A model generated the notes under the pieces. That model was not told the origin of the DNA, searched no databases, and saw nothing but the letters and a program-made list of their open reading frames with translations. 64,000 bases of DNA. Source: Liolophura sinensis (taxonomy: Eukaryota > Mollusca > Polyplacophora > Chitonida > Chitonidae). Shown here piece by piece: positions 10,901-22,900 of the stretch. The stretch lies in NCBI RefSeq assembly GCF_032854445.1, contig NC_088300.1:26581608-26645607 (forward strand), read 5' to 3'. The position numbers were made by a program, and so were the translations under genes. How positions within the stretch are numbered: position 1 is the first letter of the stretch; each line of letters begins with the position of its first letter.

Positions 10901-13900
10901 TCTAGTCCATGTGTGGTGTGTGTTACCATGCCCATGGCAGGTGTGTCAAGATGCTGGCTGCCAAGGCAAAGGTTAGGTTACTGTCTAGTCCATGTGTGCT
11001 GTGTGTTACCATGCCCATGGCAGGTGTGTCAAGGTGCTGGCCGCCAGGGCAAAGGTGATACTACTGTCTGGTCCATGTGTGGTGTGTGTTACCATGCCCA
11101 TGGCAGGTGTGTCAAGGTGCTAGCAGCCAGGGCAAAGGTGAGACTACTGTCTAGTCCATGTGTGGTGTGTGTTACCATGCCCATGGCAGGTGTGTCAAGG
11201 CGCTGGCTGCCAAGGCAAAGGTGAGACTACTGTCTAGTCCATGTGTGGTGTGTGTTACCATGCCCATGGCAGGTGTGTCAAGGCGCTGGCTGCCAGGGCA
11301 AAGGTGAGACTACTGTCTAGTCCATGTGTGCTGTGTGTTACCATGCCCATGGCAGGTGTGTCAAGGCGCTGGCTGCCAGGGCAAAGGTGAGGACTACTGT
11401 CTAGTCCATGTGTGCTGTGTGTTACCATATCCATGGCAGGTGTGTCAAGGTGCTGGCTGCCAGGGCAAAGGTCAGACTACTGTCTGCTCCGTGTGTGCTG
11501 TGTGTTACCATGCCCATGGCAGGTGTGTCAAGACGCTGGCTGCCAGGGCAAAGGTGAGACTACTGTCTGGTCCGTGTGTGGTGTGTGTTACCATGCCCAT
11601 GGCAGGTGTGTCAAGGTGCTGGCTGCCAGGGCTGAGGTCTTTGGGCTGAGGTCTGAAGGTTTTAGATCACATTCTAATTATTTAAATACAAGGGGGATGT
11701 CAGACAATGAGTCCTTTATGTTTTGAATGAGAGTGACAACAGTTACCTAATAAACCATGGGCGACTTCACTCTAAACCACTGCCATGTTTGATACAGTTT
11801 TCAAGTTGAGGTAAAACATAACATTTACAGATGAAATTTACTTTATCTCTTGTAATTATAATCTCATGGCAGTATGGTTTCAGATTTTGATATTTGGAAA
11901 TTCTGCTATAAAAACCAAGGCAATAAATTCACGGAGACAGTAGTGTGGGCTTTGTTACAGCATGGAGTTTGTTTCAGCCACCTGGAATGCAGCTGTTGTA
12001 AACCAAATTATTCTCCAGACCCCACTGTCCAGGATGTCACTTGATTTTGATTAATTATGACTTTACCCATGTAGCGAATTATTCATGTACATTCAACATA
12101 TCAGTGTTTAGAACTTGTGTTGATATGTGTCACTGACAAAAGGCAGTTTTGATAGCAAGTATAGCTGATTTTACAGATATCTGAATATAGCTGACAGACA
12201 AGTCAAACGAAACAGACTATAGTCCCACGTAACATGCCGAGAGAGAGTAAAGTAACATCTGCTTGTGATTAAAAGCTTTGTTCTTCAAATTTTAATTGTG
12301 GGCATTTATTGCCCTCACAACAGCGGAATTTTCAAGTCTGGTACTTGTTCAAATGAACTTTACAAAGTAATATGAAAATGGAAACACTTGCCAATTTCAT
12401 TACTGAGTAATAATCACTAAACATGAATAATTTCCCCATGAAGTAAATAGAGCATCTGCTTCGGGAGGCAGTAGATCCAGGGTCAATCCTGGGTTGGGTC
12501 ACACCTAAAACCTTAAAAGAGGAAGCTGTAACCCTTCAGCATGAAGGGGATAGTGCAACAACTTGTTGACCCGTATCAGTATAATGGCTCGGACGGGGCG
12601 GCTTAATTGCCTTCAGGAAGTCATCTCAGTCAAGCAGCACTTGGTAAAAGAGCACCCTGCAACACATTACATGCACTCTAAGGACTCCTTCATCGCCATA
12701 AGACTGAAAAATTGTAAAGTACGATGTTAAACCTCAAGCACTCACTGTATTGATTTCTATTTTCATTTTTTTTTTTTTGGTTGACAGGATGGGTTTATTG
12801 AGAAGTTGAACTCGACAGAGTTTGTGGGATTATCTCGTGAGATAGAGCAGTTTGTACAGGACTGTGGGAGCGTGTGTGGACGTCGCAGTACCTCATTACG
12901 AGGGAGTCTACAGAGCCAGGTAACATGGATACTAAAGACTTATACACCCCCCCTCCTCAACCATCTGTGTAAGCACGGGTCACCCAGGGTCAAGGCATGT
13001 ACAGTACATAACATCATACTTTTAATCACCATATCGGCCGTAAGTGGGAAGGTCTGTCAGCAACCTGCAGGTGGTCGTGGGTTTCCTCCAGGCTCTGCCC
13101 AGTTTCCTCCCACCAAAATTCTGGCCTCCGTCGTATAAGCAAAATATTCTTGAGTGTGGCATAAAACACCAATCAAATAAATAAATAAATTAATCACCAT
13201 ATCATTATTACATTCTAATGAATTATAACTTACATGGGACAGAGCAAGTAATATTTTCAGTTCAGTGTAACAGAGCTAAAATGGGGTAGAATTTAGCAAA
13301 CTGCAACAGGCACAAGGATTGTCTTCCATTGATATAAGGTGATGTTTTGGCATTCATAATTAAAGATACATTTAGCTGTTCAGAAATCATTAATCTTTAA
13401 TAAAGATCACTTAAGAGCTGGTCGGGTTCTTATTTAAGATAGATCAAGCTTTTGTCCAAACTGGCATTGGTTGCTATGAAGGTGAAGAACATATTTCATG
13501 AACTTTTTTTTTTACATGTTAGACTTCACTGCTCTGACTAGTGTATGGATTGCCAGTTATAATTGTGTTGCACAATGTGTATTTCTCAGGCTAACAGATT
13601 TGTAAACAGATTCCATGATGAGAGGAAAACCAAATTAAGGTGAGTGATGATTGAAGTGTTAGAACAAATTCTGAGAAATTGTATTTAGGGGGGTATTAAG
13701 GTCATGGTTACAGCTAAGCACATTGCCTTGAGGAACTCTGTCATTCCTATTTCAATTCTGGGGCTTGATCTCTGAATAACTCTTGTTCACTTTATGGGAA
13801 GGGTTATGACAAACTCAACTATGGTGAATTTTCCACTCCGTATCATTTTGTGTAGCTGTCAACACTCAACATTTTGCCTCTGAACTAGTCTTGAAGTCTT

Positions 13901-16900
13901 CTGTGTTAGGAGGAGAATTGCCCTCGGAAACTGCCGAAGTGCAGTTCATACATTTGCCGTAGAACTCTTCTTCCCAGAAGGTAGCGAACAGTACAGTTCG
14001 TTTTCCGCATGACAATCAGGAAACCGGAATGTTGGACGTAGGTTCCGAGTTTACGCAAACAAGCCGGCAGTTTTAAGGGCTTTCATTGGTGGAGAGGCAA
14101 CACACCCCCAGCTTATATTACATGGTGCTGAAGATGGAGGACGTGATGGACTCGGCGATTTATGCCAGCTTTGCAGTTTAGGCTTTACGTGTATGGCGAG
14201 GAAAAATTGCAAAATTATGCAGCAGGGACCACCAGATAGAAAAAAAATGTGCTCTTTTCAGCCTATAATGTAATTTTTTAAAGTTTTCTTCTCCTTTAAA
14301 TGTCTGATGCAAAGAGAATGCATAAGTGTGAAGCAAGAACAGAAAAGCGGTGAAAATGTGTTAATAACTGAAATATTCTTTGTATGATGTAATATACCAA
14401 TCAGACAAATAAATATATATTGAATAAATGGACTGTATTGTTAGTAAAATAACTATTTTGTATTTTAGCTGTTAAGACTCCGATGCCTACAGAGAATTGT
14501 TTGTGTACATGTACTCATTTACCTTAGCAAAGAGAGTTTGGTGGTACCTGTTTTTATGAACTTTACTGCTGTTGGTGTGTTTCAGTTTGATTCTTGATAA
14601 TGAGCGATGGAAACAGGCAGATGTACCCTCTGAGTTTCAACAGCTCGTTGACCACATCAGGAAAACCGGTGGGTGGAGAAATATTATAATGCTTATCTAA
14701 TCAAAATGGCTGAATAAAAACTGACAAAAGGAATTAATGATATTTTTGTTTGGTCCTGTTTTGGATATCTTTCTTTTCATAGCTTAGAATCGCCACTCTT
14801 GATTAACTTTGGAATTGTTTGTTATTTCTGCAGGTCAACTTAGTTTACCAGAGAAGAAGATTGATATCGGTAAAGTATTGAAAATGGTTTTTGCTTTATT
14901 TTCAGGATAAATTTACATGTATAGTGTAAAAATGTAGTCAGTTAATTTGTCAGTATGTCATAAATTCATCCATATAATAGTTGATTTTTCTTGTTCCATT
15001 TACATATTGATAGTGACTTTGTTTAAGGAATCTGCAATCATCTTGTTGACGATATTGTACAGAACTTAGCATAATAAAATTTGGTAAATTATTCAGTAAA
15101 CCATATTTTGTGTCCCCTGTCCTGTTACAAAATTTTAACATGTACATATCAAACTGCAGATAAATTTTTGGACTCAAATTTCATTCTCATCCAGTGCATT
15201 CCATTAGAAGACGCATGAGTTAAATTTCTGCTCTAGGAATGTAGCACAGGTTCAGCATTAGAAGATCAGTCAGGAGGAGATTAGCGTGTGGTGGTTGTCT
15301 CCAAATCTTAGCCGCGTTTTGTTTCTGCATTAGAAGATCAGTCAGGAGATCAGCGTGTGGTGGTTGTCTCCAAATCTTAACCACATTTTGCTTAAGTTGA
15401 AGTACGGTCATCCAGAGTACAGCTTTGGAAGTACATTCTGTGAAATAAAAAAACAAATGTTGAAAAAGAAAACAGGAAATTTTTGCTAAAAGTGTTTATT
15501 AAACCTGTGTATTTTTGTATTACAGACAGCAAACCATCTGAAGTTTTGATAATAGAGGACCAAAAATATGTTGTAGTTGGGTAAGTAGGCAGCGGCTGCT
15601 CTTAACTACAGGTGCAGGAAATACTACAGTTGTGTTTAACAATTTTTGGGGAAATTCTTCTTTCAGTTAAGGGGCCTGTGTGGCTCAGTTGCTTAGCGCG
15701 CTAGTGCAGCGTAATGACCCAGGAGTCTCTCACCAATGCGGTCGCTTTGAGTTCAAGTGCGGCTTATGCTTGCTTCCTCCCACCATAATGCTGGCCGCCA
15801 ACGTATAAGTGAAATAGTCTTGAGTACAGCGTAAAACACTAATCAAATCAAATAAATCTGTCAGTTAATTTTGCCAGCCATTAACCAGTTCAAACATTAA
15901 TTCAAAGATTTACTCCACTAACTGGCTTGTGTTTTCATGCAGTTGGTTGTCTCTTTACACATGATGCCACTTGATTTGACTGTTTACAGTACCGTGTTGT
16001 TGTTACTCAAGATGGTGGTGGAGTACTGTCAGCTGGTGGATGACATCCCCTCTGCGTGTCCAGACATTCTCACCAGGCTTATAGATCTACTCAAGGTATG
16101 ACTGACTGCCTGTATTCACATTCTGCTGTCCTGAAACCAAATGGTATGACTGACAGGCAGGTGGTACATGTATATGCATTCTCTTTGCTGTCCTAAATTT
16201 GAATGAATTGGCATACACATCCTGTTTGCTTTGTTAAAAGTGTAAGGAACGCCATATAGGCTGGTGGTATATACTTATACATTCTGTTTTCTGATCCAAA
16301 GCTGAATGAATTGACATGCACATTCTGTTTGCTGTCTGAAGCTGAATGGGATGTTATATAGGCTGGTAGTATATGCATTCTGTTTGCTGCCCCAAAGTGA
16401 ATGAATTGGCATTCACATTCTGTTTGCTTTGTTAAAAGTGTAAGGAACGCCATATAGGCTGGTGGTATATACTTATACATTCAGTTTTCTGCTCCAAAGC
16501 TGAATGAATTGACATGCACATTCTGTTTACTGTCTTAAGCTGAATGGGTCGTTATTTAGGCTGGCAGTATATGCATTCTGTTTGCTGCTCTGAAGCTGAA
16601 TGAATTGGCATTCACATTCTGTTTGCTGTCTGAAGCTGAATGGGACGTTATATAGGCTGGTAGTATATGCATTCTGTTTGCTGCTCTGAAGCTGAATGAA
16701 TTGGCATTCACATTCTGTTTGCTGTCTGAAGCTGAATGGGACGTTATATAGGCTGGTAGTATATGCATTCTGTTTGCTGCTCTGAAGCTGAATGAATTGG
16801 CATTCACATTCTGTTTGCTGTCTGAAGCTGAATGGGACATCATATAGGGTGGCAGTGTATACGTTCTGGTTGCTGCCCTGAAGCTGAATGAATTGGCATT

Positions 16901-19900
16901 CACATTCTGTTTGCTGTCTGAAGCTGAATGGGACGTTATATAGCCTGGCAGTATATGCATTCTGTTTGCTGCTCTGAAGCTGAATGAATTGGCATTCACA
17001 TTCTGTTTGCTGTCTGAAGCTGAATGGGACGTTATATAGCCTGGCAGTATATGCATTCTGTTTGCTGCTCTGAAGCTGAATGAATTGGCATTCACATTCT
17101 GTTTGCTGTCTGAAGCTGAATGGGACATCATATAGGGTGGCAGTGTATACGTTCTGGTTGCTGCCCTGAAGCTGAATGAATTGGCTTACAGGATCTTTTT
17201 GCTATATATACATGTGTATGGCAGACTGCCATTATTCTATGGTTTGTTCTACTTGTACGTCTGGATTTCTACACCAGCATGTATGTTCTGTGTGCAGTTT
17301 ATAATCTTGCTCGTATGTGGGAAGGTCTACCAGCAACCTGGTCGTGGGTTTCTCTTTCCACCAAACCCAGAAGTCTCTCATCAATGCGGTTGCTGTGAGT
17401 TCAAGTCCAGCTCATGCTGGCTTCCTCTCCGGCCGTACGTGGGAAGGTCTGTCAGCAACCTGTGGATGGTCGTGGGTTTCCCCCAGGCTCTGCCCGGTTT
17501 CCACCCACCATAATGCTGGTCGCCGTTGTATAAGTGAAATATTCTTGAGTACGACGTAAAACACCAATAAAATAAATAAATCAAATCAAACCTTTCCACC
17601 AAATGCTAACTGCTGTTGTATAATTGAAATATTCTCGAGTATGGCGTAAAAACCCAATCAAATAAATAAGTGTAATCATGTTGTTTGTATGATCTTTTCT
17701 GTTTCAGAGTTTCAATTCTCGCACATGTCAACTGGTTCTGGGAGCAGGAGCTCTTCAACTTGTTGGCTTAAGAAAAATATCCACACGCAATTTGGGTAAG
17801 TGTCCAATAAAAGCTTATTTAAATTACATACTTTCATTTGAATTTCTTTCTGCATTTAATTTGGCATGAAATATCAGATTTATAAGATGCCTACTTGAAG
17901 AGAAATGTAAAGTTTTACAAGAAGGAAAGTCTTCTTTTTTTTTTTAACCTAGTCTCATTGAGACCAACATGGCGTCAAAAAATCAAATCCAATCCCAGTC
18001 AGATTAATAAACAAATTAGTGACAAAGGTAAGGACATTAAAATGCATGCAAACAGTTTGATCCTAATGATATGTCTGGCAAAGATGTGGATTTGAAGATC
18101 CGCGAAGGAGGGGCGTAATATCGGAGAAAGATGTTCACATCATACACTGATCATACAGCCAAGATGGGTGTACCATCTGCGTATGGTGGGTGTAGGATCC
18201 TCGTATGTTGGGCGTAGGATCTGGCCATCATTCGCATAGGGTTTTGCGACATACACTAGGAATTATACATAAATTCATGTAATTTATAACAAATACCATG
18301 TTGTTCAACGTCAGCCTTGTTTGTGCTCGCGGAATAAGAAAATACTCACAAACGGAAAGACAATTCCCAGCCTTGTTACTACTTCGCACATGAGATCAAG
18401 TTTTGCCTATTTCCATAATTATTTGGTAAATGCAAAACCATAAGCTAAATGCACTTCTTTGTAGTGTAGAATTTTGTGAGAAAGTCGATTGAAGTGCTAA
18501 ATATATTGCACAGTCATAACAAAACTGGTTATCAGTGGTAATATGAGCACTATGAAAGACAAACTTTTGGCCAGAAACTATATCCTCTCTGGCCATCGGG
18601 GAATGTGAGTTTACATTTCCACTTGCACAAATACTGTAAATGCCTTTTCATTCGCCTGGTACTAACAGTTGCGGATTTCGCGAATAAGTGCCATCGAATG
18701 TAAAACCTATGTAAGTCATTTATTAATGTAGCATGCTTTACGGTAATAAATTCGTTAACAAGCACTACAGTTGTAATACTTTTTCAAACACGTTAAGTAG
18801 AATGTATTCCTGCTTTCACAAATCCAGCTTAATTGATCAAACTTCCTTTTCGTAATGATGATTTCTGAGAAATTTACTCAAATCTGTCACATTTCACTCA
18901 CAGTTTCACTCGCACTGCTGATGAGAATTAAACAGTGGAATTTATTTAAATCACATTTAATCCTTCATCATCTCCTGGAGTGAGTAGCACAAATATATGC
19001 TCACACAGCAGGTAAGGGCTGCTTGCCTGTCTTATAAAGATTAACAGTGTTCAAAAGATAAAAAGTTTATGAGGATTAACATCCTTTGTCTGATGAAGTT
19101 ACGGTATTGTATAGAATTTTCGTCACATTTTAGAGGAACCAACAAGTTTAAATGATAACATTGTTACTTGAATGCTCGAGTTGTTTCATTACTTTACATT
19201 TCAGTATTGAAGTTTGATTTTCATTTATCAGTTGTCCAAAAATTCTGTTAGATCCGCGAAAGTTGATTCCCGCAAATGTGTCTTCTTACCAAATCCGTGA
19301 AAGTTTATGCCCGCGAATTGAAAGGCATTTACAGTAAACCCAAGCAAAGCTCAGAAACCTTGCATTGGACTAGCTCTCCTTTTTACTGGCTTGAATGAGT
19401 GAGAGTTTATTTTTCTAATACTTTTCTCATCACTGGGCCTCTCATCCCAGGTAAGTAAACTGAAAATACTTCATGTCATGTTTACAGCTAGTGTGTAGGC
19501 AAATGCTAAAGTGTCGTAAAATGGTCTGAACAAGACCACATGTACCGATCAATATCCGCTTAAGATGTGATCAGGATGGTGCCAACATCTGCGCATGGCC
19601 CGCCCATCACATCGGATCAAGATACGCGTAGGATGGGCAAATGATACCATTAAGTTGAGTATATCATTAAGATCGAGAAGTGCTGTACCTTAAATTATCT
19701 AAAATGTTTGCGAGTAGACAGTATAATTTCATGTGATTATCAAAATGAACATTGTGCTGACTACAGAAAATGGGATAAGCTATTGTGATGTTGGTTGCAT
19801 AATATATGGAATTGTTGACATCTGTATGTTCTGGCAATTTCAGCTCTTGCGTCTCGCTGTCTTCAACTCATTGTGTTCTACATTCCTCTTGTAAAGACCC

Positions 19901-22900
19901 ATTTTCAAGCCCATCTCTCTGCCAAACAAGTGAATATGTTGAAGCATTTTGATCAGATTTCAAAGGTAAGAACCAGTCGTAATGATGTAAGGTTTACTCG
20001 TGCAGAAATAAAAATGTTGGCTTAAGATGGCTTAATAAGAAGATGTGTGAATGTATAGTTGGTGGTTGAGAAGTCAGAGTTGTTTCTGTTTCCTTCTGCC
20101 CTATTTAACCAAGAAATCCCAGGCCTCAGGATCACAAAACAATCTTAGACTTAAATAAAAATTTCAAATCAGTTTAAAAACTCTTATTTCTGATGTAACA
20201 AGGCCAAAATATTGCTTGATTACTTAAATTCTGTGGAAGTTATTGTACAACAAATTTGAGGTAAAATAACGGAAAAGAACACACCAAATTTAACGATTAA
20301 AATTTTGACTTAAGCCTAAAATGGCTTTGTGGTTGCAGGGCCTGATGTACATGTAAAAAAGATTAACCATTTTAGCCAAACCATTTTATTTTGTAATCTT
20401 TCTAATTTTATTGGGAATTCTGTATAAAAGAAAAGACAACCTGTACAATTTGATTTTATAAATATCTTAGTTTTAATTTTTGGTGAATACATAGACACAC
20501 AGATGTATATATGTATACTATATAAATAGATATGATTTTGTCGCTAAGATATAACTTCAACAGTTTTCCACACAAAGTTTTAATTTTTGGTGAATACATA
20601 GATACAAAGATGCCGATGTGTCGCGACTCACAGTTGTCCATTTTCACGGTTGTTGAGGTAACCAGTCGTATTCCTTATATGTACTACTAGTATGTTAATA
20701 GATATGATTTCGTGTTTGGGCTATAAATCCAACTGTTTTCTGTGGTGAGTTTTCATTTTGGGTGGATACATAGATACAGAGAGAATGATGGGTTACAACT
20801 TACATTTGTCCATTTTCATGGTGGTCATGGTAACCGCGTAGCTGTTTTCCTTATATATACCATATATATATAGAAATAATCATGTGTCCGGGTTACAACT
20901 CCAACTGTGTTCCACACAGCCTTGTCATTTGTGGTGGACACAATTGTCTACGTGTGCGGTTGTCATGGTAACCATATACCTATCATCAACACCCATGAAG
21001 ATTCTCCTCACACCACAATGCTGCTGGGGGTTTTTTTTATACATTTCAAACAACTGCATTTGTTGGGGATTATATAGTGTTCACCTGAACTCTGGTTTAA
21101 GAAGTTACTCAAGCAGACCAGTCCTGTTGTTCCTGTGGTTTGATTTGGAGTTACTTAGTGATCTTTATTTACATGGTGCGTCTAGAAATTTTAGCCAATG
21201 GTTGTTATTGTTTCATGTACAGGATTACAAGGACCACATAGAAGAGATAGACAAACAGCTGCTGGCCATCCTAGATAGCATGTTTGAGGTGCAGCTCAGT
21301 AAGGTAAGTACAGTATATATAGACACTTAAGAGGGAAGGTGTTAAGACATCCTGCCTGACTTATACCACTTCAAAGTACATTGTGCCTTATAATGTTTTA
21401 CATTATGTATGTTTTCTGACGTTGTAGGTAAAAGCAATGTCATTACATTCTTCTCATACTACATGTATATTATGTGCAGTATTAAATCAAAACAGATTCC
21501 TCTACTCGACACCCCCTTGGGTGAAGCGCACCTGTGGGGCGCTTTTCATCCTGAAATAAGTAAAATAGAGCAATTTAAATTAATTATCGTAGAAATAAAC
21601 TAAGACTTTGTAATGCCAGTCATTGTGAGTCATCCAAAAGTAAACTAAAAGAAATGCCATTGTTACATTATAACCTCTCATTAACAGAATTTGACTGTTT
21701 ATGATTATGCAGAAAGACTGGTATTACCAGCTTTTACTATCTAACTAATCGTGGAATCGTTAAACCACCACTGGAAATATAGTTTTATGGTATTAGTATG
21801 CAAGAAATCTGAAGCTTCACAGGGGACGCTGGTGTCCCTACATAATGATGTATGCCCTTTGTAACATCTAATTTATTTCTGTGATTTTGTGAGAAAAGCA
21901 GAAGCTGAAATGTACAACTGCCAGTTTTTTTTTCAGTTGTGTAATCCTATATTTCTTTTCTTTCAGTGTAGTGTTTCATTTTGATGTTCATGTAGGTAAT
22001 AGGTGCCTTCTGTATTTTCTTTCTTCAGTGGGAAGTAAAACCACCCATGCCCTCCAACTGCTTCAGAAGTATCTCTAAACAAATAGCCCGGCTCCATGAG
22101 GCTATCGTAGACCTTCTACCTCACAAACAAATCCAGGTAAAACTCATCACGGTTTTGTAAATGCAGTGTCGAAGTGAGATTTTTATGACAAGTTACTTGC
22201 AACAATTGGACAAATTTATCTTATTTAGACTTACCTGTAAATTTATATGACAGTCAAGAAATCTTACAGAATGTCCATTTTCAATAAATATGAAATTGTA
22301 TACATTGAATTTAACTGTGGATAGAATTTATGCTGTAATCCCTTATATCATATTTTGTGTCTCACCAATACTCTGTATCATTGTTAAGGAATTTTGAGAG
22401 TGTACATGTACACTGTTTACTGATACACCTGTCTCTACTTCTCTTAGTTTTCTGTATGTTGTTATATTTTTTGGCAGAATTTTTCTCTTCATTTTTCAGG
22501 ATCTCTTCAAAAAAATAAACAAATCATTTAAAAGTCATTTGAGGTTACAGTTAACCAGACTGGGGGTTAATAACAATGGAGGACCTCAACATGGGTAAGA
22601 TTGATGGGTTTGTGTTCCCAGTTGCCACAGTCCCTCCAGAGCAATATCACGAATGAGTTTCCAGGTCCCCACTGTCCCTCCAGAGCAGTATCATGAATGA
22701 GTTCCCACATCCCCACTGTCCCTCCAGAACAATATCATGAATGAGTTCCCACATCCCCACTGTCCCTCCAGAACAATATCGTGAATGAGTTCCCACATCC
22801 CCACTGTCCCTCCAGAGCAGTATCATGAATAAGTTCCCACATCCCCACTGTCCCTCCAGAACAATATCATGAATGAGTTCCCACATCCCCACTGTCCCTC

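Noticed and set aside
9745-11649. Series of 64-132 codon ORFs rich in Cys and Val
   Set aside because: All derive from the 83 bp array; only the first (9762-9894) is real VPS54 exon sequence.
16556-17131. 191-codon minus-strand ORF
   Set aside because: A read-through of the 96 bp minisatellite inside a VPS54 intron on the opposite strand.
20884-21222. Extension of exon s to the left as a long ORF
   Set aside because: It is in frame by chance; the sequence does not resemble VPS54, overlaps a diverged repeat, and the acceptor at 21221-21222 fits the family alignment.
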